NCBI GenBank assembly: GCA_902786545.1
Contig: CADACU010000007.1
Coordinates: 1-52,211 of the forward strand
Length of the DNA: 52,211 bases
Reading direction: 5' to 3'
From: an uncultured Anaerovibrio sp.
GTDB taxonomy: Bacteria > Bacillota > Negativicutes > Selenomonadales > Selenomonadaceae
Positions 44,079 through 51,882 of this stretch are shown piece after piece (the first letter of the stretch is position 1; each line of letters begins with the position of its first letter). Below the pieces are notes generated by a model. That model saw only the letters and a program-made list of their open reading frames with translations, searched no databases and was not told the origin of the DNA. A program made the translations under genes and the position numbers.

Positions 44079-45581
44079 ATGAATTATTGCATAACAGATT
44101 TATTATATTTCATACTTGCCCTGCCAGTGATATTCAGCGGGGTGGCGGCCACCAACTGCTTGGGCAAGGATTTGTTGCATTGGCTGAACAGGCTTGTGGC
44201 TACTGCGGTGGCCGGAGCCATTGTGATGCTGACATTGAGCTTTGATCCGGATATGCCGTACATTGGCCGGTACATATATCTGGATGCGCTCAGTATGTGG
44301 ATGATGATTATTATTGGTACTCTGTATTTTGCCTTCGCCTGGACCAGTAAGGCCTATCTGGATCGGGATACCAATAAGCGATATGGCTATCTGCGCCGGT
44401 TTGGTCGGCTGGAGGGGCGTTTTTATGCCCTGTCCCACATCTTTGTGTGGATTATGTTTGTTGTGGTATTGGTAAATAATCTTGGGCTTATGTGGGTGGC
44501 CATAGAGGCGACTACACTGGTATCAGCTCTGCTGGTGGCCTTTAAGTTTACCCGTACTTCTCTGGAAGCAACCTGGAAATATGTTATGGTCTGCACTGTG
44601 GGTATTTGTCTGGCCCTGCTGGGGACCATTATCGTGTATTATATTCAGCTGAACAATATTGGCACAGCCAATCCGTTGGACTGGTTGTATCTGGCCCAGC
44701 ACAGCGGGGAAATAAACCCGGCAATGGCCAAGTTTGCCTTTTGCTTCCTTTTTGTGGGCTATGGTACGAAAATCGGTTTGGCACCAATGCATGCCTGGCT
44801 GCCGGATGCCCATTCTGAGGCCCCGGCCCTGACCAGCGGCCTGTTATCCGGCTCCCTGTGTATTTGTGCTATCTATGTACTGATACGAAATATAATTATT
44901 TTAATGCCGGCTATTGGTATTGACTTTATCAGTGGCCTGTGCCTGTTTTTTGGTATTTTTACCATTGCTGTGGCTGTGCCATTTGTGGTGGTACAGCGGG
45001 ATATCAAGCGTATGCTGGCTTATTCTTCCATGGAGAATTTTGGTCTGATGGTAGCGGGCTTGGGCCTGTTTGTGCCTGTAGCAGCTCAGGCTATGCTCTT
45101 GCATATGTTCAATCATGCCTTAGTTAAGTATTCGCTGTTTTATACGGCCGGGACTATTATGGAGGAATACGGTACCAAAAATATGATGCGTATTCACGGT
45201 ATGATGGTTCAGGTGCCAAAGACAGCCTGCTTTTTGTTGCTTAGCATTGTGGCTATTTTGGGTATGCCACCATTTGGTGTATTCTTCAGCAAATTTTATA
45301 TGATATACGGTTTTTTCACTGCTGACCATCCTTGGATGGGAATTATTACGCTGGTACTGCTGGCGGGGATGCTGATTGGTATTCTGTATCACATTCTGCG
45401 GATGCTGGGCAGTCAGCCAAAGCGTAAATCCTCCGGTGAGCTGTTTGGCGTAGTGGATTCAGTGGTTATTGCGGCTTTGCTTCTGTTTAGCTGTGTGGCT
45501 AGTGCCGGTTTGAGTGAAATTACGGTACTCAATCATTTGCTGGAAAGTGCTGCTAGGATTGTATTGGGAGGTGTAGCATAA
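44079..45581 (+). CDS. hyfF: Hydrogenase-4 antiporter-like membrane subunit HyfF
   Basis: A 500-residue NuoM/NuoN-like proton-translocating subunit with about 14 membrane segments. Seen: NNLGLMWVAIEATTLVSALLVAF (conserved Glu), FVGYGTKIGLAPMHAWLPDAHSEAPALTSGLLSG (conserved Lys), QRDIKRMLAYSSMENFGLMVAGLG, and LLHMFNHALVKYSLFYTAGTIMEEYGTKNM. No HyfD-type gene is present, so this complex has two rather than three antiporter-like subunits. The stop overlaps the hyfG start by one base. Confidence 0.92.
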   Translation: MNYCITDLLYFILALPVIFSGVAATNCLGKDLLHWLNRLVATAVAGAIVMLTLSFDPDMPYIGRYIYLDALSMWMMIIIGTLYFAFAWTSKAYLDRDTNKRYGYLRRFGRLEGRFYALSHIFVWIMFVVVLVNNLGLMWVAIEATTLVSALLVAFKFTRTSLEATWKYVMVCTVGICLALLGTIIVYYIQLNNIGTANPLDWLYLAQHSGEINPAMAKFAFCFLFVGYGTKIGLAPMHAWLPDAHSEAPALTSGLLSGSLCICAIYVLIRNIIILMPAIGIDFISGLCLFFGIFTIAVAVPFVVVQRDIKRMLAYSSMENFGLMVAGLGLFVPVAAQAMLLHMFNHALVKYSLFYTAGTIMEEYGTKNMMRIHGMMVQVPKTACFLLLSIVAILGMPPFGVFFSKFYMIYGFFTADHPWMGIITLVLLAGMLIGILYHILRMLGSQPKRKSSGELFGVVDSVVIAALLLFSCVASAGLSEITVLNHLLESAARIVLGGVA

Positions 45582-47083
45582 TGATGACTACTATTATGCC
45601 GGAAGCTATCCTGATGGCGGCAGAAAAATATTCGGCTAACGGAGCGCACCCTTTAACGGCCATGTTCGGCCGGGATGAAACAGCATCCGGGGTGGGCTAT
45701 GTAATATATTGTTATTTTGAATTTCCGGAAACAAAGACAATGGATGGGTTTAAGGTGGTCTTTAACCCAAATGGTTCTTTGGAATATGACAGTATTACCC
45801 ATATAGTACCGGCGGCAGCCTGGTATGAACGGGAGATAAAGGATATGTTTGGTCTGGTACCGAAGGGACATCCGGACCTTAGACCGTTGGTACTGCATGA
45901 AAGTTTTCCGGAGGATTTTTATCCTCTGCGGAAAAATGTACAGGTCAATGCCAAGGTGCGGGGGGACCGGAAGTTTAAGGTTCGTACCGCCAAGGGGGAA
46001 GGCCTGTTTGAGGTACCGGTAGGTCCAATTCATGCCGGAATAATTGAGCCGGGTCATTTTCGGTTCAGTCAGGCTGGGGAGGCTATGCTGCAGCTGGATG
46101 CCAAGCTGTTCTTTACCCACCGGGGCATTGAAAAGGCTGTGGAAGGGAAGTCACCATATGAGGCTCTGCCAATTGTTGAGCGAATTTGTGGTGCCTGCAG
46201 TATTGCCAATACTTGGAGCTTTTGCCAGGCCGTGGAGAAGATTTGCGGGATAAGTGTGCCCAGACGGGCGGAGATTATCCGTACTCTCCTGATGGAGCTG
46301 GAGCGCATTGCAAATCATGTGGGTGATTTGGGCAATATCCCGGCTGGTGTAGGCTTTAATCCGGCCATTAGTCTAGGGGGCCGGCTGAAGGAAAAAGTGA
46401 TGCGTCTTTGTGAGGAAGTAGCCGGCAACCGGTTCCTTCGGGGGATGATTATACCTGGCGGTGTAGCCATGGATGTAGATGAAGCTCTGTCGGAGCGGAT
46501 ACATGAAGTAGTGGATGATGTGGCCGACGGCGTAGAGGATTTGTCCATTATGTTTGCTGAGCAGGAAAATTTCCAAAACCGGGTTCAGACCACAGGAATT
46601 ATTCGCAGTCAGACCGCCATTGATTTGGCCATGGTAGGGGTGGGAGCCCGGGCCAGTGGCTATGCTCATGACAGTCGCAGTGATTTTGACTATGGCGTGT
46701 ACAGTGAACTGAATTTTAAGCCTTATACCAAGACTATGGGGGATGTGGCGGCCCGTTTGCTGGTGCGTATAGGTGAGCTGTCAGCTTCCTTTGAAATGGT
46801 GGATGCTCTTCTGGATATGCTTAGTGTTTGTGGTGAGACGGAGCTGTCAGTTGAACTAAACTACACCGAAGGGGCTGATTGGGGCATCAGTGAATCCGCC
46901 CGGGGCAGTAATTTTCATTATGTAGCATTGGATAAGGACGGTCGTATTGACCGGCTCTTTGTCCGCAGTGCATCCTATCCGAACTGGCCGGCGCTCACGG
47001 TGGCGGTCCAGGGGGATATTATTCCGGATTTTCCGTTGATAAATAAGAGCTTTGAGCTGTGCTATGCCTGCATAGACCGATAA
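45581..47083 (+). CDS. hyfG: Hydrogenase-4 large subunit HyfG with NuoC-like N-terminus
   Basis: A 500-residue catalytic subunit. The N-terminal 30-kDa NuoC-like part (1-125; AAAWYEREIKDMFGLVPKGHPDLRPLVLHESFPEDFYPLRK) is fused to the large subunit. The two Ni-binding CxxC motifs are both present: ERICGACS (C203, C206) and the C-terminal ELCYACIDR (C494, C497), so a genuine [NiFe] site is possible rather than a complex I-type remnant. The protein ends three residues after the last Cys with no cleavable tail, as in group 4 enzymes. Maturation (hyp) genes are not in the window. Confidence 0.92.
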   Translation: MMTTIMPEAILMAAEKYSANGAHPLTAMFGRDETASGVGYVIYCYFEFPETKTMDGFKVVFNPNGSLEYDSITHIVPAAAWYEREIKDMFGLVPKGHPDLRPLVLHESFPEDFYPLRKNVQVNAKVRGDRKFKVRTAKGEGLFEVPVGPIHAGIIEPGHFRFSQAGEAMLQLDAKLFFTHRGIEKAVEGKSPYEALPIVERICGACSIANTWSFCQAVEKICGISVPRRAEIIRTLLMELERIANHVGDLGNIPAGVGFNPAISLGGRLKEKVMRLCEEVAGNRFLRGMIIPGGVAMDVDEALSERIHEVVDDVADGVEDLSIMFAEQENFQNRVQTTGIIRSQTAIDLAMVGVGARASGYAHDSRSDFDYGVYSELNFKPYTKTMGDVAARLLVRIGELSASFEMVDALLDMLSVCGETELSVELNYTEGADWGISESARGSNFHYVALDKDGRIDRLFVRSASYPNWPALTVAVQGDIIPDFPLINKSFELCYACIDR

Positions 47084-47103
47084 AGGAGAGATGAGTAAAA
47101 GCT

Positions 47104-47850
47104 ATGTTTAAGGTTTTGGAACGAATTTTTAAAGACAAGCTTGCTACTGAGCAAATCTCTCTGGCAGGCAGTGACCGATATAGAGGCCCAATTGAAGGAA
47201 CGGCTGAGGCATCGACGCTGGAGCTATGCAGCAATGTTTGCCCGGTAAAGGCATTTGCGGTCAATGGCGATAAATATACTATAGATTATAAAAAATGCAT
47301 TTTTTGTGGCCGTTGCGTGGAGGCTTGTGCCCAAAAGGCCATTACCGAGGGGCAGAATCCAGGTCTATCCCATAAGCATATTGATGCTATGCCGTATCTT
47401 ATTGAGGCAGGGCAGGAGGCTTTGCAGGATGTGTTAAAGGAAAAGCTGGGCCGTTCTTTGCATGTGCGGCATTTGGATGCTGGATCCTGCAATGCCTGTG
47501 ATTTTGAAATGGGAGCAACAGGCAATCCATATTATGACCTGGCCCGTTATGGGGTGCATTTTGTGGCTTCGCCCCGGCATGCTGATTTGCTGATGGTGAC
47601 CGGAGTGGTGACCCGCAATCTGGAGATGGCGTTAAAAATGAGTTATGAAGCTATGCCGGAGCCACGGCTGGTAATGGCCTGTGGGGCCTGCGCTGCCGGT
47701 GGAGAAACCTATGGTGATACCTATGCCATAGTAGGGGCGGCTGATCAGGTTGTTCCGGTAGATCTTTATGTGCCGGGCTGTCCGCCGAGACCATCGGCGA
47801 TGATAGTGGCCTTGCTGGCGGCGGCTGATATGCTGAAAAAGCGTATATAA
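47104..47850 (+). CDS. Fused ferredoxin/small subunit of hydrogenase-4 (HyfH-HyfI)
   Basis: 248 residues. The N-terminal part (about 35-90) is a HyfH-like ferredoxin with LCSNVCPVKAF and CIFCGRCVEACAQKAI, enough Cys for at least one [4Fe-4S] cluster. The C-terminal part (about 115-248) is the NuoB/HyfI small subunit with GSCNACDFEMGATGNPYYDLARYG (C129, C132), CGACAAGG (C193, C196) and VPGCPPRP (C226). In E. coli these are separate genes. AAGGAGAG supports the ATG. Last gene of the operon; the cluster probably oxidises ferredoxin to H2 while pumping ions (inference). Confidence 0.9.
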   Translation: MFKVLERIFKDKLATEQISLAGSDRYRGPIEGTAEASTLELCSNVCPVKAFAVNGDKYTIDYKKCIFCGRCVEACAQKAITEGQNPGLSHKHIDAMPYLIEAGQEALQDVLKEKLGRSLHVRHLDAGSCNACDFEMGATGNPYYDLARYGVHFVASPRHADLLMVTGVVTRNLEMALKMSYEAMPEPRLVMACGACAAGGETYGDTYAIVGAADQVVPVDLYVPGCPPRPSAMIVALLAAADMLKKRI

Positions 47851-47889
47851 AGCATTGAAGGCTATTGGTGAATGGAAATAATCTAAAAC

Positions 47890-47918
47890 TTGACACCGAT
47901 GTGGTACCCTGTTATACT
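47890..47918 (+). promoter_or_regulatory. Promoter of the ZTP-riboswitch transporter unit
   Basis: TTGACA (47890-47895), a 17-bp spacer, TATACT (47913-47918). Strong match, with a leader of about 180 nt holding the riboswitch. Confidence 0.85.
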
Positions 47919-47937
47919 GATGGTGTTGAAAAGTTTA

Positions 47938-48016
47938 TAGACCGTGCAGGACTGACGGAATAAGGTGGAATTGACCACATGTACTGCAGGGTTGTGATGT
48001 GCCGACCGTCTGGGCA
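47938..48016 (+). ncRNA. ZTP (pfl) riboswitch
   Basis: Built as in known ZTP riboswitches: an outer stem TGCAG/CTGCA (47945 and 47983), inside it ACTGACGG, then a hairpin GTGG-AATTGA-CCAC, and a 3' element CCGTCTGGGCA. The usual pairing GGCGG/CCGCC appears here as GACGG/CCGTC, a compensated change that supports the fold. It senses ZMP/ZTP, which rise when 10-formyl-THF is short. It is followed by an overlapping terminator, so ligand should turn the gene on. Confidence 0.85.
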
Positions 48017-48042
48017 GAGAGATTTTGTCCGGGCGGTTTTTT
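48005..48042 (+). terminator. Riboswitch-controlled terminator
   Basis: ACCGTCTGGGC pairs with GTCCGGGCGGT (wobbles included) and is followed by six T. Its left arm is the 3' conserved element of the aptamer, so aptamer and terminator exclude each other. Confidence 0.85.
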
Positions 48043-48104
48043 GTTTTGGCAAAGAATGCCGGAGAAAAGCTCTTTTCTGGTTTTTACAGAAAGGATGGTT
48101 TATA

Positions 48105-49313
48105 ATGCGTAATCGTTGGTTAATTGCTTTGGCAGCGGTGGGGATTCACATTTCCATTGGCAGCGTGTATGCATGGAGCGTGCTTACCAGGCCAATAATG
48201 GAGGAGATGGGGTTTACTCTTTCTGAAACCACCTGGATTTTCTCTATTGCAATTCTTTTTCTTGGTACATCAGCTGGCTTTTTGGGACGGTTTGTGGAAA
48301 AACACGGTCCAAGAATCAGCGGGTTATTGTCAATGATGTTTTTTTGTACCGGTATGCTGGGGTCAGCACTGGCCCTTTCCCTGCACAGCTTGCCCTTGCT
48401 GTATCTTTTTTATGGAGTTATAGGTGGTATCGGACTTGGTGTGGGGTATATTACCCCGGTTTCTACTTTGGTTAAATATTTTCCAAATCATCGGGGCTTT
48501 GCCACTGGTCTGGCTATTATGGGATTTGGCTTTGCCGCGCTCATTGCCGGTCCGGCGATGCAGTGGCTGACTGTTGAATTTGGCCTTGTAAATAATTTCA
48601 TTATTTTGGGCATAATCTATATGGTTATCATGGGGGCCTCCGCCCTTTATCTTAAGCCACCGGTGGCTGTAAAAAGCGATAAGCAGGCAACTGGACTTTA
48701 TGCAGGCTATACGGCGGATGAGGCTGTAAAAACCTGGCAGTTTGCTGCATTGTGGTGGGTATTCTTTGTAAATATTACCTGTGGCATTGGCCTGTTGGCC
48801 GTGGCTTCCCCTATGGCTCAGCAGGTGGTGGGAATGGATGCGGCCGGTGCGGCGGCTATGGTTGGGATTATTGGTTTGCTGAACGGTGGTGGGCGGATTA
48901 TCTGGTCCACCATATCCGACTATCTTGGCCGGGGAATTACATATATGTTGTTCTTTTTAATTGAAGTAGCTGCTTTCTGGCTGTTGGCCGGTACCCGTGA
49001 TATTGTAGTTTTTCAGGCATTGGTATTTTTGATTATCAGTTGCTATGGTGGAGGGTTTTCCTGTATGCCGGCCTACCTGTCCGATATCTTTGGAACCAGG
49101 GAATTGAGTGCCATTCATGGACGGGTTTTGACAGCCTGGGGCTTGGCTGGGGTTGTTGGTCCAACCATCGTGTCCGTTTTTTGGGAATATACTCATAGCT
49201 ATACCAACACAATGATGTTTTTTGCCGGTTGTTTTGTGTTGAATTTTATTATAGCAACAGTGTTAAAACATCATAGTGCAAATGAGTTCAATGTTGTGGC
49301 TGAGCCAAAATAA
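48105..49313 (+). CDS. MFS transporter, OFA (oxalate/formate antiporter) family
   Basis: A 402-residue 12-helix transporter. GIHISIGSVYAWSVLTRPI at the start is the OFA family mark; GGIGLGVGYITPVSTLVKYFPNHRGFATGLAIMGFGFAALI and DIFGTRELSAIHGRVLTAWGLAGVVGP follow. AAAGGATGG precedes the ATG at 48105; the frame is open 42 codons further up but that stretch is the riboswitch. The ligand is unknown within the family (oxalate, formate, pyruvate or other carboxylates); ZTP control hints at formate or one-carbon supply (inference). Confidence 0.88.
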   Translation: MRNRWLIALAAVGIHISIGSVYAWSVLTRPIMEEMGFTLSETTWIFSIAILFLGTSAGFLGRFVEKHGPRISGLLSMMFFCTGMLGSALALSLHSLPLLYLFYGVIGGIGLGVGYITPVSTLVKYFPNHRGFATGLAIMGFGFAALIAGPAMQWLTVEFGLVNNFIILGIIYMVIMGASALYLKPPVAVKSDKQATGLYAGYTADEAVKTWQFAALWWVFFVNITCGIGLLAVASPMAQQVVGMDAAGAAAMVGIIGLLNGGGRIIWSTISDYLGRGITYMLFFLIEVAAFWLLAGTRDIVVFQALVFLIISCYGGGFSCMPAYLSDIFGTRELSAIHGRVLTAWGLAGVVGPTIVSVFWEYTHSYTNTMMFFAGCFVLNFIIATVLKHHSANEFNVVAEPK

Positions 49314-49346
49314 TCCGTGCAGTACGCGTGGGCAGATATAATTTCG

Positions 49347-49386
49347 ATCCCCTTTGAGGATACTAAGTGTCTTCAGAGGGGATTTT
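49347..49386 (+). terminator. Terminator of the OFA transporter
   Basis: ATCCCCT...AGGGGAT outer stem with an inner pairing GATAC/GTGTC and a short T-run after it. Confidence 0.85.
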
Positions 49387-49518
49387 ATAATAATTATGCG
49401 GTTTGTCCTATATATATTTACTAGAAAATATAGCGTGATAATGTTAATATATTGATGTGTGATGCATTATATAGTAAAAATGTTCAGAGTGAAATTTGTG
49501 AGAAGGAGTCCCAGATAA

Positions 49519-50568
49519 ATGGACATTATATCGACAAGTTCACGACCAAAATATCATGTGGGCAATATTGGCCATACACTTATGGACGAGCTTAGACGGA
49601 TATATGGCAATAACATTAAAGATATTGTTAATGTGGACGAAGATGAACTGAAGGTCCTCAGCGAAAAGGGGCAACTGTCCCGGGGGGCTGTGCAGGCAAT
49701 TTTTCGGGTCAGGGGAAAGATTGCTCCGGTGACCTATTTGGGTTACTTGAAGGATGAAGTGATGAGTGATCCATATCTTCGGTCCAATTACTATTTTGGT
49801 AGCGGTAAGCTGTGGCGGGTTATCCTAAATTCCAATACTATACAGCCAGTTTTTAAGGCAGCGGAGTCCCTGGCAGGAGATGGCCTGATGGATACCATGC
49901 ACCGTATTGCGGAAGCAGATCGGCGTCGTCCCTTTGATTTGCGGGCAGGCAAGCTGTTGAGAATATATATTTTTCGCATTACCAATGAAGAATATATTTA
50001 TCTGATAAGCTGGCCATTGATAATTGATAAACACTGGACACCTCATAATTTGTTTCATCATCCCATGATTGTGAGCAGCCATATGGAGGAGTTCAGTATT
50101 GCTGAAACCCGTGATATGGAGGACAATGAGATAGAAAAGAATCTGGTGCTTCTAAGCGAAGTGCCGATGCTGCTTAGCTTGGATAAAGCGGCGCTCAGGT
50201 CCTTGCTGGATTCCTGTTGGGTGTCTTCATATCAAAAGGATGATGTCATTTTAAACGAAAACGATAATCAGACCGCTCTGTTGTTGCTGCTGAGTGGTAG
50301 TGTAGCCCGATATTGCAAGGGGAATGATGAGTGGATGAAGCCCCTGGATGTGACCTATGATGGACAGCTATTAAATCCTCAGGCGGTACTGGGGGTTCCT
50401 TCCTCCTTCTTGTTGGAGGCGTTCGATGAGTGCCAGATTTTAAACATCCCAAGGATGCAGTTCAAGCATTTGCTGCAGAACCATAATGATGTAGGTTGGC
50501 AGGTGCTGAAGGCAGTTACCCGGGAATTGGAGCAATATCAAAAGCGTTGGTGCAAGGAGCAGGCATAA
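49519..50568 (+). CDS. cNMP-binding-domain protein with condensation-like N-terminal domain
   Basis: 349 residues with two parts. The N-terminal half (about 55-190) reads like the first lobe of an NRPS condensation domain: FRVRGKIAPVTYLGYL, DPYLRSNYYF, then EADRRRPFDLRAGKLLRIYIFRI and EEYIYLISWPLIIDKHW, where active enzymes have HHxxxDG; both His and the Gly are missing, so it should be catalytically dead. The C-terminal half (about 210-345) is a Crp-type cyclic nucleotide-binding fold (VPMLLSLDKAALRSLLDSCWVSSYQKDDVILNEND, LLLLLSGSVARYCKG) ending at the dimer helix, with no DNA-binding HTH. GAGAAGGAG precedes the ATG. Monocistronic. Role unknown; perhaps a ligand-binding adaptor. Confidence 0.72.
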   Translation: MDIISTSSRPKYHVGNIGHTLMDELRRIYGNNIKDIVNVDEDELKVLSEKGQLSRGAVQAIFRVRGKIAPVTYLGYLKDEVMSDPYLRSNYYFGSGKLWRVILNSNTIQPVFKAAESLAGDGLMDTMHRIAEADRRRPFDLRAGKLLRIYIFRITNEEYIYLISWPLIIDKHWTPHNLFHHPMIVSSHMEEFSIAETRDMEDNEIEKNLVLLSEVPMLLSLDKAALRSLLDSCWVSSYQKDDVILNENDNQTALLLLLSGSVARYCKGNDEWMKPLDVTYDGQLLNPQAVLGVPSSFLLEAFDECQILNIPRMQFKHLLQNHNDVGWQVLKAVTRELEQYQKRWCKEQA

Positions 50569-50588
50569 TAAAGCCTGCTCTTTTTTTT
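50557..50588 (+). terminator. Terminator overlapping the cNMP-protein stop codon
   Basis: GAGCAGGC / GCCTGCTC with the TAA stop in the loop and eight T after the stem. Confidence 0.92.
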
Positions 50589-50606
50589 ATTTTTGCAGTT
50601 CAAATA

Positions 50607-50646
50607 TTGACAAGTATATTTATATATCGTAATATATAAATATACT
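50607..50646 (+). promoter_or_regulatory. ArsR promoter with perfect operator palindrome
   Basis: TTGACA (50607-50612), a 17-bp spacer and TAATAT (50630-50635). A perfect 15-bp inverted repeat AGTATATTTATATAT / ATATATAAATATACT (50613-50627 and 50632-50646) fills the spacer and covers the -10, the classic layout for autorepression by an ArsR protein. Confidence 0.85.
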
Positions 50647-50661
50647 GATGGAGGTGGAAAA

Positions 50662-50973
50662 ATGGTTATAGATTTGAAAAATATGGAAGAAAAGGCCGAA
50701 CTGTTAAAGGTTATCGCTCATCCGATAAGGTTATGCATTGTGCGGGGGCTGTGGAAAAACGGTGGCTGTAATGTAACACATATGCAATGCTGTCTGGATG
50801 TACCTCAGTCTACTGTTTCCCAGCATTTGGGCAAGCTGCGTCAGGCCGGAGTTATTGAGGGGGAACGCAATGGCCTGGAAATAACCTATAAGCTGAAGGA
50901 TGAACGGGTAAAGTCTATTTTGGCTTGCCTGTTTGGTGAGGAAGAATTGGAAAACAATCAGGAGGAAAAATAA
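50662..50973 (+). CDS. ArsR-family transcriptional regulator
   Basis: A 103-residue winged-helix repressor: HPIRLCIVRGLWKNGGCNVTHMQCCLDVPQSTVSQHLGKLRQAGVIEGERNGLEITYKL. The classic ELCVCDL metal site is absent, but there are Cys at several places (LC, GGC, QCC), so a thiol, persulfide or metal signal is possible. GGAGGTGG precedes the ATG. The palindrome over its own promoter implies that it controls the ferredoxin, Fe-S membrane protein and flavoprotein genes behind it. Confidence 0.88.
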   Translation: MVIDLKNMEEKAELLKVIAHPIRLCIVRGLWKNGGCNVTHMQCCLDVPQSTVSQHLGKLRQAGVIEGERNGLEITYKLKDERVKSILACLFGEEELENNQEEK

Positions 50974-50975
50974 GT

Positions 50976-51179
50976 ATGGGAAAATTATCGCCTCGTCATG
51001 CGGTGGTTAATCGGGATATATGTGTAGCGTGTGGTACCTGTGTGGATGTGTGTCCGATGGGGGCTATGCAGATAGTACAGGGAAGCTACGCCTGCCCTGT
51101 TGAGGAAAAATGTGTGGGTTGCGGGATGTGTGCCAAGGAGTGTCCGGCTACAGCCATCAAGGTGGAGGTGCGGGAATGA
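50976..51179 (+). CDS. Two-cluster [4Fe-4S] ferredoxin
   Basis: 67 residues with two complete motifs, CVACGTCVDVCP and CVGCGMCAKECP, so a small electron carrier. It starts 2 bp after the ArsR stop and its stop overlaps the next ATG (ATGA). Likely electron partner of the products encoded next to it. Confidence 0.92.
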   Translation: MGKLSPRHAVVNRDICVACGTCVDVCPMGAMQIVQGSYACPVEEKCVGCGMCAKECPATAIKVEVRE

Positions 51180-51748
51180 AACAGCAGCGTCATTGGTACC
51201 ATTATCTGTGGATATGGTCGGTTATATACTTTTCTCTGGGCTTTGTAAACATTCTCTTTGCTTGGCTGGGGCTTATCAGTTTTTGTCTGCCATTGATTTT
51301 TGCCATTGGAGGTGGCAATAAGCTGTTTTGCAACCGGTATTGTGACCGGGGCCAGTTCCTCAGGGTTATGGGTAGTCAGGTGGGATTGTCCCGCCGGCGA
51401 GACATGCCGGAGTGGATGAAGGGGAAAATTTTCCGTTATGGTTTTATGGCTTTTTTCTTTGCTATGTTCTTTAATATTATCTACACATCATATTTGGTTG
51501 GCAGTGAAATACAGTCTTTGCAGGATGTGGTAACACTGCTTTGGAGTTTTCAGTTGCCGTGGAACTGGACCTATTCGGCCGGGGTTAGCCCGTGGGTGGC
51601 TCAGTTTGCCTTTGGCCTATACAGTCTGATGCTGACTTCGGAAGTTATCGCCATAGCAGCTATGCTGGTTTATAAGCCGCGGTCCTGGTGTGTATTCTGT
51701 CCAATGGGGACCTTAACCCAGACGATTTGTAAGGCCAAGCTGAGGTAG
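51176..51748 (+). CDS. Membrane 4Fe-4S-binding protein, NapH/polyferredoxin-like
   Basis: 190 residues with about four membrane segments and two Cys motifs, FCNRYCDRGQFL (about residue 55) and WCVFCPMGTLTQ near the C-terminus, which resemble the CxxxCP sites of NapH-like electron transfer membrane proteins but without the ferredoxin domain, here supplied by the separate ferredoxin gene just upstream. It could pass electrons between the membrane and the ferredoxin (inference). The open frame extends 22 codons upstream, but the coupled ATG at 51176 is the right start. Confidence 0.85.
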   Translation: MKQQRHWYHYLWIWSVIYFSLGFVNILFAWLGLISFCLPLIFAIGGGNKLFCNRYCDRGQFLRVMGSQVGLSRRRDMPEWMKGKIFRYGFMAFFFAMFFNIIYTSYLVGSEIQSLQDVVTLLWSFQLPWNWTYSAGVSPWVAQFAFGLYSLMLTSEVIAIAAMLVYKPRSWCVFCPMGTLTQTICKAKLR

Positions 51749-51778
51749 TAGAAATTAAGAATTAGGAATTAGGAATTT

Positions 51779-51832
51779 CTCCTTGGCTCCCTTGGGGGAG
51801 CTGGCATCTATAGATGACTGAAGGGGTAGTAA
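51779..51832 (+). repeat. Intergenic palindromic repeat, family 2, with short tandem repeats before it
   Basis: GGCTCCC-TTGG-GGGAGCTGGC, then the small hairpin ATCTATAGAT, then GACTGAAGGGGT. The preceding 51749-51778 carries GAATTAG-type tandem units. The repeat separates the Fe-S protein from the flavoprotein. Confidence 0.65.
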
Positions 51833-51882
51833 TAGGAATGAGTAATTATGAATCAACCAAGTTTTTAGAAGGGACGAAGCAT

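Noticed and set aside
47979-48104. N-terminal extension of the OFA transporter
   Set aside because: The stretch is the ZTP riboswitch and its terminator; the ATG at 48105 has a clear ribosome site and starts the family N-terminus.
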